Below are positions 24,420-32,971 of a stretch of DNA of 64,000 nt, in pieces. The position numbers and the translations under genes were made by a program. The DNA is from Pseudomonas sp. SCA2728.1_7 (GTDB lineage Bacteria > Pseudomonadota > Gammaproteobacteria > Pseudomonadales > Pseudomonadaceae). The notes beneath the pieces were generated by a model. The model had not been told where the DNA came from. It did not search any database and was given only the letters and a program-made list of their open reading frames with translations. Each line of letters starts with the position of its first letter. Position 1 is the first letter of the stretch. The DNA lies in the NCBI RefSeq assembly GCF_018138145.1, contig NZ_CP073104.1, positions 2,728,001 to 2,792,000 on the forward strand. The letters run 5' to 3'.

Positions 24420-24851
24420 TCATTTGTTTGAGCGCAGCACGCCGTCGAGCCAATCGGGTTCGACCGGGCGAGCATGTTCATGGGGGAAGTCCGGATCGTT
24501 TGGCCAGTCGCGCAGCGCCTGTCGATACGCCAGCAGTTGTTTGAACTCTTCAGCGCGCAAGGTTGTGCCCTCGCCCATTTCCAGTTCTTCGGCATCGCGA
24601 AGGACTAGCCACTGAGTCAGCTCCAACGCCTTGTCGCGCCACATTCGTTCTTGTGCGTCACTGGACGGTTCCGCCAAAAAAAACCGCTCCGGTCGTCCTT
24701 CACTATTCAACGACAGAACCGTACCTTTCGGAGCATTCGATACCAGCCCGCAGTACTCACCTTCGCTGAGTGCAAACGCGTCGGAAGGAATACTCACTCC
24801 GTGTACATCCGAATGATAAAAACCAGAAGTTGCCGGCGAAAAATAATACAT
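24420..24851 (-). CDS. Tail-fibre assembly protein of cassette 3 (Tfa-like)
   Basis: 143 residues. N-terminus MYYFSPATSGFYHSDVH..IPSDA is the pattern shared with the chaperone at 45911, and the C-terminal half has LLAYRQALRDWPNDPDFP, the hallmark of phage tail-fibre assembly (Tfa) proteins. It begins 2 nt after the stop of fibre 3 and ends 9 nt before fibre 4. It would help fold or attach fibre 3. Confidence 0.82.
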   Translation of the reverse strand: MYYFSPATSGFYHSDVHGVSIPSDAFALSEGEYCGLVSNAPKGTVLSLNSEGRPERFFLAEPSSDAQERMWRDKALELTQWLVLRDAEELEMGEGTTLRAEEFKQLLAYRQALRDWPNDPDFPHEHARPVEPDWLDGVLRSNK

Positions 24852-24853
24852 AG

Positions 24854-25594
24854 TCAGTACCCTATTCCTATGATTCGGGCGGAAATGGAAGAGTTGGAAT
24901 AATCAGGACAGCGCACATTGATGCCCACTCTCCTACTTACTGTTGAAGTATCGTTCCACGTCAAGAAGGTTGCCGTTGAACCACCTTCATGGGTGGCGAC
25001 CGCGAGAAACATCGCATTGGGAAATGCGAGTGGCCATAAATTCAGGTCACCACAATTGTTGTTGCCTGACTGACTGGCGCTGCCGTTAATCCACTGGATG
25101 ATCAACCCTCCCATCCAAGAAGGAAAAACGATGTAGCCTGAAATGCCCAGATTCACCTTGAATCCAAGTCTAAGTTTTTTCGGAGTCACAATAGACGCGT
25201 CGCTGACGCCAGCATTGACCTCTGCCTGAGAAGCAACTCTCGCTATGCCTACGATGGACTCTGTCGCCTGTTGGATTTTCTTCGCAATGGATTGGACTAC
25301 GCGCAACGGTGTCATTAACTTGGTGGTACTGGCACCAGACTCCGCGTCTTCTTGACTGGCCAAGCTTTCACTGTATTTCTTCGAGATCAGCGTATTAATT
25401 GCTGCTCTTAACTGAGTGTTATCAGCTTCGTCCGCGACTGCTCCCGAGGTTCTGATAACTTCAAGAATTTCCTGCGTAACGCTATTTCCCCAACTCGCCG
25501 GAATCAACGATCCCGGCCTACCACTCAGCGGCTCTTCATCGACAAACCGACCGTTTACAAGACCGGCACTGGGCACACTATTTGGGTAATCCAT
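24854..25594 (-). CDS. Tail fibre 3 (gp53-like tip)
   Basis: 246 residues, the shortest of the four. Common attachment region at residues 1-65 (MDYPNSVPSAGLVNGRF... WGNSVTQEILEVI), a middle KLMTPLRVVQSIAKKI and SQAEVNAGVSDASIVTPKKL segment seen in many tail fibres, then a C-terminal tip with GGLIIQWINGSA and FPNAMFLAV that resembles the end of the P2-like fibre at 46992. AT-richer than the surrounding genes, which suggests a recently acquired tip. Confidence 0.8.
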   Translation of the reverse strand: MDYPNSVPSAGLVNGRFVDEEPLSGRPGSLIPASWGNSVTQEILEVIRTSGAVADEADNTQLRAAINTLISKKYSESLASQEDAESGASTTKLMTPLRVVQSIAKKIQQATESIVGIARVASQAEVNAGVSDASIVTPKKLRLGFKVNLGISGYIVFPSWMGGLIIQWINGSASQSGNNNCGDLNLWPLAFPNAMFLAVATHEGGSTATFLTWNDTSTVSRRVGINVRCPDYSNSSISARIIGIGY

Positions 25595-25767
25595 TTAATT
25601 TCTCCTGTTTTTTAAACAAGCCACTCTGGCCCTGAAGGCCGTCAATCTGCTGTCAACAAACTCGCATCGTTCCAGCCCCTCCACGCCATAGCCTTCAAGC
25701 TTCTGACAGGCAGCCGAATACCGACAGCACCAGGCCGTCTACGAGGCTTTAATCAATTGAGTTGTGC

Positions 25768-26352
25768 TTATGAGATTGGTGAAACAACCCGTTCGGCAGG
25801 CGTCGCGGGCCATTCAATGACCAAGGGATAATCCGGTTGCAGCTCGATCCGGGCCAGAGTAAGCGCGTAGCGTTTCCATGTTTGCAGCGTGGCCAGTTGA
25901 TCACTGCTCGCCTCGCCCAGTTCGTAAGCGTATTGCAGTGGTGCGACACGAATGACCACTTCGCGCAGGCGGTTATCGCGCTCTAAGCCCGCCTGCGTCA
26001 CCAATGCCGCACGTTGGGCGTCGACATCCGGCACCCAGTCATCATCTTTCCAGAAGTAGAGAGTGTCGGGACGCGGCTTGACGGTCAGATAGTCAGGGAT
26101 AGGCCCAAGCTCGCTCCAGTAAAGCGAGTTGCCATTGTCTTTGCGATAAACCAGCCGGTTGCGCAAGTCGATCAGTTGCAATACTTGCCCATTGCGCCAC
26201 ACCCAAACATAACCGGGCTCAATGGTGGGCAGCAATTCAGTCAACTCGATTGCATTGCCGGGTATTTGAACGCCTATTCCGGGTGTGATCGGCAATTCGA
26301 TCGGTCCGGTAATTTCTTGCGTCCCTTCATTTAATACGTAGTAATAGGGCAT
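25768..26352 (-). CDS. Tail-fibre assembly protein of cassette 2
   Basis: 194 residues. N-terminal MPYYYVLNEGTQEITGPIELPITPGIGVQIP, a middle WKDDDWVPDVDAQRAALV and a C-terminal helix followed by YALTLARIELQPDYPLVIEWPATP, comparable with YKNQPDFPYTITWPTIPFP in the chaperone at 52593. Context (44 nt downstream of fibre 2) supports a chaperone role. The 173 nt that follow, before fibre 3, hold no recognisable feature. Confidence 0.7.
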   Translation of the reverse strand: MPYYYVLNEGTQEITGPIELPITPGIGVQIPGNAIELTELLPTIEPGYVWVWRNGQVLQLIDLRNRLVYRKDNGNSLYWSELGPIPDYLTVKPRPDTLYFWKDDDWVPDVDAQRAALVTQAGLERDNRLREVVIRVAPLQYAYELGEASSDQLATLQTWKRYALTLARIELQPDYPLVIEWPATPAERVVSPIS

Positions 26353-26396
26353 TGTTCATTCCCATTTGATGGTGCTCAGAAAACGAAAAACTCGCG

Positions 26397-27434
26397 TTAG
26401 ATGAGCTTTATCCGGCCTGGATAGGCCATGTTGCGCGGACGGGTTTCGACACCGCCGGTATTTTCGGTAAATCCGAGACTGATGTTGGCCTGATTAAACA
26501 AGGCATCAGGCGCCGCGTTCGGCGCCGATACCAGTGGAACGCCCAGCATGTCGCTTTTGAGTTCGTGTCGATGAGCGCGGAACATGTCGACCTGCCAACT
26601 ACCAACCGAGCGACCGGCATCAACCCCACGCCCCTCATCGCACACTCTGATGAACTCACCTCGACCCTCCGGCCCGCGAAAGGTCAACGTGCCATCTCCG
26701 CTGGTCCAGCCACCCTCGGCCCCTACCCTCGCGGCTTCAGTGGTCAGGGCGCCGGACTGCTGCGCGTGATCCCACAACCACGGCCAGTCGCTGCGACTGA
26801 ATACCGCCCCGTTAAGCGGACCGTATCCTCCGGGATTGAGCAGTGCCGTAGTCTCGAAGACAGTGCGGCCCAACGGCGTGCCATCGAAGCGTCCGATCGG
26901 CCACCAGTTGCCTGCGCCATCACTGCGCAGATGCCACCAGTCACCCGAACCCATCAGCACAAAGAAGGGATATCCGGCTGCGACAAGATGAGTGTGAAAT
27001 CTGATTTTGTCGGTGCCCGAAGCGCGCACTGCCAAGCGCGATGTCGAGTTGTCGACCCGACGAACTATGACGTCGCGAACCCCTAACGTAAGGTCCGCCG
27101 GCGGCAGGCTGATGGTGGTCGCACCACTGCTCGCATTGACGAGCACCAGCCCGAGTTCATTTTCCGCCAACGCTTTGGAGGTCGATACATTGGTCACGGA
27201 CGTTGCCATTGGGCTGGCCAATGCCAACAGCACTTGCAAGGCTTTGAGCAACTGCCGGTTGTCACCTTCAGCAGGCGTCAATCCTGCACCAACAACAACG
27301 TTGAGTACTTCCTCTGTGACAGCATTGCCCCACACCGCCGGAATCAAAGACCCCGGTGTTCCCGCCACCGGGTTTTCATCGACGAAGCGGCCATCGACCA
27401 GGCCGACGCTGGGGACGCTTTTTGGATAATCCAT
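26397..27434 (-). CDS. Tail fibre 2 (tail-collar type)
   Basis: 345 residues from ATG 27434 (MDYPKSVPSVGLVDGRF); the longer frame upstream crosses a terminator hairpin. After the shared attachment region comes a beta-rich shaft, then a collar-like domain: RGEFIRVCDEGRGVDAGRSVGSWQVDMFRAHRHEL, with His-x-His able to bind metal in a trimer, and a closing TGGVETRPRNMAYPGRIKL. These are standard features of phage tail-collar fibres. Probable receptor-binding protein. Confidence 0.83.
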   Translation of the reverse strand: MDYPKSVPSVGLVDGRFVDENPVAGTPGSLIPAVWGNAVTEEVLNVVVGAGLTPAEGDNRQLLKALQVLLALASPMATSVTNVSTSKALAENELGLVLVNASSGATTISLPPADLTLGVRDVIVRRVDNSTSRLAVRASGTDKIRFHTHLVAAGYPFFVLMGSGDWWHLRSDGAGNWWPIGRFDGTPLGRTVFETTALLNPGGYGPLNGAVFSRSDWPWLWDHAQQSGALTTEAARVGAEGGWTSGDGTLTFRGPEGRGEFIRVCDEGRGVDAGRSVGSWQVDMFRAHRHELKSDMLGVPLVSAPNAAPDALFNQANISLGFTENTGGVETRPRNMAYPGRIKLI

Positions 27435-27523
27435 AGGTTGTTCGTTCCTTTGAAATGACAAATGACCGGCGTCGGCACAGCGTCTTCTGCGTGCCTGTCC
27501 ACGGTCCGTTTTCTGAAAATAAA

Positions 27524-27545
27524 AAGCCCACAACGAAGTGGGCTT
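27524..27545 (-). terminator. Intrinsic terminator between fibre cassettes 1 and 2
   Basis: Minus strand: AAGCCCAC, loop TTCGTT, GTGGGCTT, then TTTATTTT. It lies 29 nt after the stop of the cassette-1 chaperone and 90 nt upstream of fibre 2, so transcription of fibres 2-4 and of the lysis genes would be reduced unless read through. Confidence 0.75.
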
Positions 27546-27573
27546 GGCTGACGCAGTACGCAGAATTTTCGGT

Positions 27574-28089
27574 TTAGCTGGAAAGGCCGCTGGCCAATTC
27601 GCGAATGGCGACCAAAGCTTCGTCACCAGCGCTGCGCGCCAGATCCGTGTTGCCTTTGGCAGCCTGAGTGCGAATTTGCGCTTTGGCCTTCAGGCGCAGC
27701 GTACGCAGCGCCAGTAGATGGTCGGTCAGTTGATCGGCCTTGCTCAGAATCTGCTCGGCGGCCTGTTTAGCGCTGCGACCTTTGGCAACCCAGGCTGCGA
27801 CCGACAGTGGCACTTCTTTTTTCGGGTAACCGGCGTCCCGATACGCCTGAGCATCGGCGGCGGCCTGGGCGTACTCCATGGCTTTGAGCGGGTCACCAGC
27901 CAGAGCGGTACGGGCGCCGTCAGCGGCGGCGTCGACTTTGCTGCACAGGCGTTCGGCTTCCTGCTGTTCCAGCTCGGCGACTCTGACGGGATTCAGTTGC
28001 CACTTTTCACCGTCCCAATCATGAGCAACAGAAGGTTGTGCCGGGCGCAAGCCGTCGTCGAACTGATGCAGTTCTTGAATGATGATCAT
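27574..28089 (-). CDS. Tail-fibre assembly protein of cassette 1
   Basis: 171 residues. N-terminus with a short beta segment (HQFDDGLRPAQPSVAHDWDGEKWQL) followed by mostly charged helices with an Ala-rich middle (about 50-165). It overlaps the stop of fibre 1 by 4 nt (ATGA). Similar helical proteins accompany fibres in Pseudomonas phages; chaperone role is inferred from context. Confidence 0.68.
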   Translation of the reverse strand: MIIIQELHQFDDGLRPAQPSVAHDWDGEKWQLNPVRVAELEQQEAERLCSKVDAAADGARTALAGDPLKAMEYAQAAADAQAYRDAGYPKKEVPLSVAAWVAKGRSAKQAAEQILSKADQLTDHLLALRTLRLKAKAQIRTQAAKGNTDLARSAGDEALVAIRELASGLSS

Positions 28090-29237
28090 CGGATCAACTC
28101 CCAGGAAAAACTGATATTGACCGCCGCGGTGAAATTGACAGCGATACCCGATGCATAGTCAGACAAACCGTGACTTTTGAGCCCCATGCTGAACAGCAAC
28201 TCATCGCTTGAGGCGTTGCTGGCGCCCCAAGTGTGTTCAGTCTGGTAGCTTTGCCAAAGCGAGCGCAATTCAGCATGGTCAAAGCTGGCAGTGAGGGACG
28301 AAACAGTCGTGTCGCTCACCACGTTGCTGGAAAAAATCAATACAGGTGCATTGGCGGTTGCCCAGCCGTCCCAGTTACTGGATGTTCCAATCGTCGGGTT
28401 CAAAAAACAGTAATTGCCGCCGAGCCATCCTGCGGGTGCAAACCCGACTGCACTGATAGCCGTCGGATGCGGCGTCGGATTGCCCACCACCAGCCGCGCC
28501 GCCCGCGCATGTGGATCGAGTGGAAGGTAAACCACACCATTGCCGTTGACTGTCTGTGTCCACGTCAACCGGCTCCGGTTGTAGATCGACCTGACAATCG
28601 GTACCGACCCGGGTCCGGCAGTCACCACCCACGCCAGACAGAGATCCAGAGGTGTCGACTGGAAACCGCCTCCCGCCCCCCCATTGATCGTGCCCTTCAA
28701 GCCTTCCGGTGTAGCGTCGTAGATCGTGCCGCGCTGCGTATAGAAGGTCAGCACGCCAGCAACCACTTGTGCGCGCAAAAAGTAGCCGGAATTCGGCAAT
28801 AGATCGGCACTGCTCCAGGCTTGGGTCGTAAAGGTACGCGGACGACCCAACTGACCTGCCAGCACTTCCTGACCCAAGCTGACCAGCACACCGGGCAGAA
28901 TCGACAAGCGCCCGCCACTGGTAGCAAACGCGGTCGGCGTGATCGGCAATCGCCCGTCTGCCGTAGCCACGGTAGCGGTGGGCAAGGCGCCAATCGGCAA
29001 CGCCGAATCCAGATTCCAGCCCTTGGCCGAAACGCTTTGAATCGCCTGCAACAACTGATCGTATTTCTTCTCGTCCGGGGTCAGCCCCCCGGCATTGATC
29101 ACGTTGAGAATTTCCTGCGTAACCCCATTCCCCCAATCCGCCGGAATCAACGATCCCGGGGTTCCGGTCATTGGGTTCTCATCGACAAACTTCCCATTCA
29201 CCAAACCGGCGCTGGGCACACTGTTCGGATAATCCAT
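28086..29237 (-). CDS. Tail fibre 1
   Basis: 383 residues. Attachment region 1-65 (MDYPNSVPSAGLVNGKF...WGNGVTQEILNVINAGG). The shaft is beta-rich (ATVATADGRLPITPTAFATSGGRLSI...). The tip from about residue 210 has CLAWVVTAGPGSVPIVRSIYNRSR and a C-terminal FDHAELRSLWQSYQTEHTW...FSMGLKSHGLSDYASGIAVNFTA; no domain was recognised with confidence. First fibre after the baseplate genes of the Mu-like tail and so probably the best expressed of the four. Confidence 0.8.
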   Translation of the reverse strand: MDYPNSVPSAGLVNGKFVDENPMTGTPGSLIPADWGNGVTQEILNVINAGGLTPDEKKYDQLLQAIQSVSAKGWNLDSALPIGALPTATVATADGRLPITPTAFATSGGRLSILPGVLVSLGQEVLAGQLGRPRTFTTQAWSSADLLPNSGYFLRAQVVAGVLTFYTQRGTIYDATPEGLKGTINGGAGGGFQSTPLDLCLAWVVTAGPGSVPIVRSIYNRSRLTWTQTVNGNGVVYLPLDPHARAARLVVGNPTPHPTAISAVGFAPAGWLGGNYCFLNPTIGTSSNWDGWATANAPVLIFSSNVVSDTTVSSLTASFDHAELRSLWQSYQTEHTWGASNASSDELLFSMGLKSHGLSDYASGIAVNFTAAVNISFSWELIR

Positions 29238-29250
29238 GGCTTATTCCTCC

Positions 29251-29856
29251 CTAGTCATAATTGATGTGCACCTTGGTATGCGCCGGGGCACTGCGATGGA
29301 TCAGGCATTCCAGCGCCGAGCCCGGGTTCACGCCAAAGCGCTCGCCCCAGTAGCTCGCGCCGAAACGCCGACCGAGCAACAAGCGCCCGCCGGTGTTGAG
29401 CGTCCACATGAACTGCGCTTCCCACGTGCCCCAGTGCGCCGAGCCGAAACGCGCACGGCCCATGCGCGGGGCTTCGAGTTCGGTGATGGTGGCGTTGGGG
29501 TAACCCTGGCTTTTGGCGATGTCGATGTAGTAACCGACCGCCTGGCTGCCGACCGCGAGCAAGCGCCGGCGTACGGCGAGGCGGCGGTCGTCGAACAGCG
29601 GTGTGGCGCCCAGGCACGGGTCGGGCAGGTTCATCACCCGCTCCCAGTCCGGCACCAGTTCGCTGACGCCGGCCGGGTCCATCTCATTGAGCAGGTCGGC
29701 GGCGCGGGCATCGAGGCGCGCCAGTTCGACGGCGACGCCTTGCAGCACTTCTTCCAGTTCCGGCACGCGCTCCGGGTCCCACGCCGGGCCGCTGGGCAGC
29801 AAGGCGCGCAATTGCGCCTGATATTGCGCGGCGGTTCTTATGCCCCCCATACGCAA
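29251..29856 (-). CDS. Mu gp48-like (YmfQ/DUF2313) baseplate protein
   Basis: 201 residues. YmfQ signature AAQYQAQLRALLPSGPAWDPE at the N-terminus and GRRFGASYWGERFGVNPGSALECLI near the C-terminus. In Mu this protein joins tail fibres to the baseplate wedge. It overlaps the upstream gp47 gene by 19 nt and ends 14 nt before fibre 1. The same order gp46-gp47-gp48-fibre occurs in Mu. Confidence 0.88.
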   Translation of the reverse strand: MRMGGIRTAAQYQAQLRALLPSGPAWDPERVPELEEVLQGVAVELARLDARAADLLNEMDPAGVSELVPDWERVMNLPDPCLGATPLFDDRRLAVRRRLLAVGSQAVGYYIDIAKSQGYPNATITELEAPRMGRARFGSAHWGTWEAQFMWTLNTGGRLLLGRRFGASYWGERFGVNPGSALECLIHRSAPAHTKVHINYD

Positions 29857-30884
29857 CCTCCGAAGGTCAGCAGTTCGCTTTGCCCGGCAGGCACGTCAGC
29901 AGCCGGCGCGGTCAGCGTGTGATCGTACTCACCACCAGCGCTGCTGATGGCTTCGCGGATATGACTGATCAGCAACGGCACACCCAGATCGGCTTCGCGG
30001 TTGTGCAGGTCGCGCAACTGCGCCTCAACGGCGGCGCGCACAGCGGTGGTGTCCGGATTGACGCTCTTGAAGCGATACACCACCGGCACTTGAATCGGCC
30101 GCTGCACGTGCACTTCCGCCGTCACTGGACGCAGCGGTTCGATGTAGTCCTGAACTTCCGCCAATTGCTCATCGTTCGGCACCGGTTGCGGGTCTTCATC
30201 ACGCATGATGAACACCGTCACCGTGCCCGGCCCGAGCAGGCCGCCACGACACCAGGCGCGGGTCACGCCCGGCACTTCCAGTGCCCAGGTCTCGTAGTCG
30301 CTGGCCGAACCGCCATGGGGAATCACGCGGTAGGAACGAATCACCCGCGAGCGCAGCGACTCCAGACTTTCCCGTGCCACGCCGCCGCTGAGTCCCGGCG
30401 CCAGCACGATAAAGCTGTTGCCGACCACACCGGCAATCGGCTGCACTGGTGTCAGCGCCAGCCCGGCGTCGGCATTGCCGAGGCTGCCGGCATCCAGCGC
30501 GGCGATGGTGGTGCTGTTGCTGCCATTGGCCGTGGTGCGCGCGGCAGTGACTTTGTAGGTGCGACCGTCGTTCGATTGCAGCAACGTGTCGACGTCGAGC
30601 ACAGCGCCGGCGGTCGCGGTAAAGCTGACGCTGCCGGTGGCGACTTGCGCGGGTTTGCGCGGTTGGTTCAAACGCAGTGCGGCGATACGCTCAAGCGTCG
30701 ACTCATCAGCCTTGTCGGGCAGGATCTGCTCGGCAATCCAGTCGAGATAACCGTACAGACCATAAGCCGCGCCACCGAGGGTGCGGGCCAGCACTTGCGC
30801 ATCGGACTGGCGCAGCGAATCGCCGGCCAGGTCGCTTTGGGTGCGCTTGATCAGCACCGGCAGCGAAGGGGTTTCAAACGGCAT
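29838..30884 (-). CDS. Baseplate J-like protein (Mu gp47)
   Basis: 348 residues, a baseplate wedge component. Typical LARTLGGAAYGLYGYLDWIAEQILPDKADESTLERIA at the N-terminal third and GVARESLESLRSRVIRSYRVIPHGGSASDYETWALEVPGVTRAW in the middle identify the family. Overlaps gp46 by 11 nt. Distinct from the second J protein at 49580, which belongs to the P2-like tail. Confidence 0.93.
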   Translation of the reverse strand: MPFETPSLPVLIKRTQSDLAGDSLRQSDAQVLARTLGGAAYGLYGYLDWIAEQILPDKADESTLERIAALRLNQPRKPAQVATGSVSFTATAGAVLDVDTLLQSNDGRTYKVTAARTTANGSNSTTIAALDAGSLGNADAGLALTPVQPIAGVVGNSFIVLAPGLSGGVARESLESLRSRVIRSYRVIPHGGSASDYETWALEVPGVTRAWCRGGLLGPGTVTVFIMRDEDPQPVPNDEQLAEVQDYIEPLRPVTAEVHVQRPIQVPVVYRFKSVNPDTTAVRAAVEAQLRDLHNREADLGVPLLISHIREAISSAGGEYDHTLTAPAADVPAGQSELLTFGGCVWGA

Positions 30885-31272
30885 AGATCACCTGCCAACT
30901 GTTATCGGGGTTGATGTCCAGACGTTCGCCGTCGGCCAGGGTCAGGACCGTGCGCAGGTTCAGACGCTGGGCGTCGAGGCGTTCGCTGATGATGTCGATG
31001 GCGCTGCAATGGCCGTCGTCGATCAGCCATTGCAAGGCTTCGCGGGCATAGAACTCGGCGTCCATCTGCGTTTGTCGGGTCAATTTCACCCGGCGCAGTA
31101 GCCATAGCCGTGAGCCGATGCGGTCGTCGGCAACGGTGGGAAACGTGTCGCCCCACCAGCCGAAACGTTCGTCGTCGTCGAGGGCGTCGTCATCGGCGGC
31201 GCGGCGCCAGGTGAACAGGCTGATCAGTACGGAGCGCGTCAGTGCAGCGTGGAGGTTTTGGCTGATCAGCAT
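30874..31272 (-). CDS. Mu gp46-like baseplate wedge protein
   Basis: 132 residues from ATG 31272, which overlaps the gp45 stop (TGATG); a GTG one codon upstream is the alternative. Contains WWGDTFP and GSRLWLLRRVKLT..., the core of the phage GP46 family (a gp25/W-like wedge subunit). It forms the inner wedge around the tube. Confidence 0.9.
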   Translation of the reverse strand: MLISQNLHAALTRSVLISLFTWRRAADDDALDDDERFGWWGDTFPTVADDRIGSRLWLLRRVKLTRQTQMDAEFYAREALQWLIDDGHCSAIDIISERLDAQRLNLRTVLTLADGERLDINPDNSWQVIYAV

Positions 31273-31781
31273 CACTTGCCTCCTGCCGGCGCGCCGGTCT
31301 GGCCGCTGCCGGCCTGCACACCGACGTGCACGTGTTTGATCTGGCTGATGCCACCGGCAAGTTGATCGCCGGTGGAAACGATCTTGCCGGTCTGGTTGAT
31401 CACCGGCGTATCGAAGTTCACCGCGCTGCTGGCGCGGATGTTCAGCGTGGCGGTTTCGATGTCGATGATCCGCCCGCGCTTGAAATGAATCTTGTCGCCC
31501 TCGTCGGTGTAGATCGCCACTTCACCAGCGGCCAGCGCTTGCAGGCGATAGCGGCGGTCAGCGATGACCAGAGCAATGGCGTGGGAACGGTCGCCGCCGA
31601 TGAAGGTGACGACCCCTTCGGCACCGGCCAGTGGGTGGCTGGTGAAGCCGTAGGGTTCGAAATGCTCCATGTCGTCGTTCACTTCGCCGGCGGTGAGGCG
31701 CATTTGCAGCGATTGCAGCTTGGATGCCGAGTTGGCGAGCACGACAGTGCCGCGCGCCAGCAGGCGTGTCAGTAGGCTCAT
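31272..31781 (-). CDS. Baseplate spike protein V (Mu gp45)
   Basis: 169 residues. An OB-like domain with GFTSHPLAGAEGVVTFIGGDRSHAIAL and then a beta-helix (IHFKRGRIIDIETATLNIRASSAVNFDTPV), ending with HVHVG, a His-x-His that in related spikes holds an iron ion at the tip. It would pierce the outer membrane of the target cell. Shares the TGATG junction with gp46. Confidence 0.9.
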   Translation of the reverse strand: MSLLTRLLARGTVVLANSASKLQSLQMRLTAGEVNDDMEHFEPYGFTSHPLAGAEGVVTFIGGDRSHAIALVIADRRYRLQALAAGEVAIYTDEGDKIHFKRGRIIDIETATLNIRASSAVNFDTPVINQTGKIVSTGDQLAGGISQIKHVHVGVQAGSGQTGAPAGGK

Positions 31782-31819
31782 GGGGTGTCCTTCAAAGAGG
31801 CGGCCACGACGCGATCAAC

Positions 31820-31908
31820 TGTAGGAGTGAGCCTGCTCGCGATGGCGGTGGGTCAGGCACTGTGATGTTGAGGCTGCCGACGCTATCGCGAGCAGGCTCA
31901 CTCCTACA
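31820..31908. repeat. REPIN copy 6, inside the Mu-like tail operon
   Basis: TGTAGGAGTGAGCCTGCTCG and complement ending CTCACTCCTACA, between gp44 and gp45 genes. Its hairpin in the mRNA could influence transcript stability or segmental decay. Confidence 0.85.
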
Positions 31909-31918
31909 GGGTTCGGTG

Positions 31919-32968
31919 TCAGGCCGGGGATTTTTTCGGTGGCATTGGATTGGCGTCGAAGGTATGCGGCGGCGCCACTTGCAGCGTGGTCACCGAGCCT
32001 TGTGCCGACAACGAATAAGTGACCTTGGAGATCAGCATGTCGCCATCAAACCCAAGCACCGGATCCGTGACTTTGACCAGCGTGTTGTGCCGCCAAAGAT
32101 CACCGTTGGCCTGGCGCCAGCCCTGCACCCGATACGTGGTGGTCTGCGCCCGCCCCATACGGGTGGCGCACTCCCACTGGGCGCGTTGCTGGGCCAGTTC
32201 GAACGTCAGCGCGGTGCCCTCGTTGATGATGGTGGTGCGTCGACGTTTGAAGCTCAGATCGGTCGCACTGGATTCAACCTCGCTGACCGCCGCCCCGCTC
32301 TTCTTGTCCGAACCTTTCTGCTGGCCGATCACCCGGTATTCGGAGAACACCTGGCTCTGATCCATGGGGGCGTTGGCCGACAGGATATTCTTGCCCAGCT
32401 CCAGCGCATCACTGGCCCGCCCACCGCTGCCGGGTTTGGCCAACACCAGCCGGCCCTGCTCGTCATCGGTGGAAAACACCCGCAGCAACGAGAGCAAACG
32501 GTCGATCGACTGGAACACGGTTTCACCCGGCACGATGGTGTGCTTGGTCAGCCGCGCAGTCTCGGGAATTTCATTGACCACCATCAGCCCGTACTCCATC
32601 GCCAGCGCCTGCACGATGCTCAGCAGCGGTTGCTCCTGCCATTGATTCGGCTGGTTTCTGGCGGCGCAATCGACCAGATCCTGGGTCTTGGAACTGCCCT
32701 CGATGCTCAGGCTGATCTGGCGTCCGTCATAGCTGATCGGCGCCTTGAACACGTAGCCGGTGAGCACCAGGTCCTGGCCGATTTTCACTTCGCAGGGGTC
32801 ACCCGGCTTGATCCGCTGGTCCACCGCCTGCCCCGGCCACTGCCAGGTGATGTCAAGTTTGAACGTGCGGAACTGGCGCTCCAGATCAGCGGTGATTTCC
32901 ACGCTTTTCCAGCCGCCGTATTCCATGTTGTTGACGGTCAACGTGACGCGGTTATCCATCTCGTTCAT
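31919..32968 (-). CDS. Mu gp44-like baseplate hub protein
   Basis: 349 residues. VTLTVNNMEYGGWKSVEITADLERQFRTFKLDITW at the N-terminus and the later hub fold with DALELGKNILSANAPMDQSQVFSEYRVIGQQ match Mu gp44/P, equivalent to T4 gp27 and P2 gpD. It forms the trimeric hub that connects spike and tube. Ends with a Pro/Lys-rich tail (PMPPKKSPA). Confidence 0.9.
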   Translation of the reverse strand: MNEMDNRVTLTVNNMEYGGWKSVEITADLERQFRTFKLDITWQWPGQAVDQRIKPGDPCEVKIGQDLVLTGYVFKAPISYDGRQISLSIEGSSKTQDLVDCAARNQPNQWQEQPLLSIVQALAMEYGLMVVNEIPETARLTKHTIVPGETVFQSIDRLLSLLRVFSTDDEQGRLVLAKPGSGGRASDALELGKNILSANAPMDQSQVFSEYRVIGQQKGSDKKSGAAVSEVESSATDLSFKRRRTTIINEGTALTFELAQQRAQWECATRMGRAQTTTYRVQGWRQANGDLWRHNTLVKVTDPVLGFDGDMLISKVTYSLSAQGSVTTLQVAPPHTFDANPMPPKKSPA

Positions 32969-32971
32969 GGC

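Noticed and set aside
23250..29237. Invertible fibre segment such as Mu G
   Set aside because: All four fibres are on the same strand, each with its own start and N-terminus, and no invertase gene or inverted crossover sites are visible.
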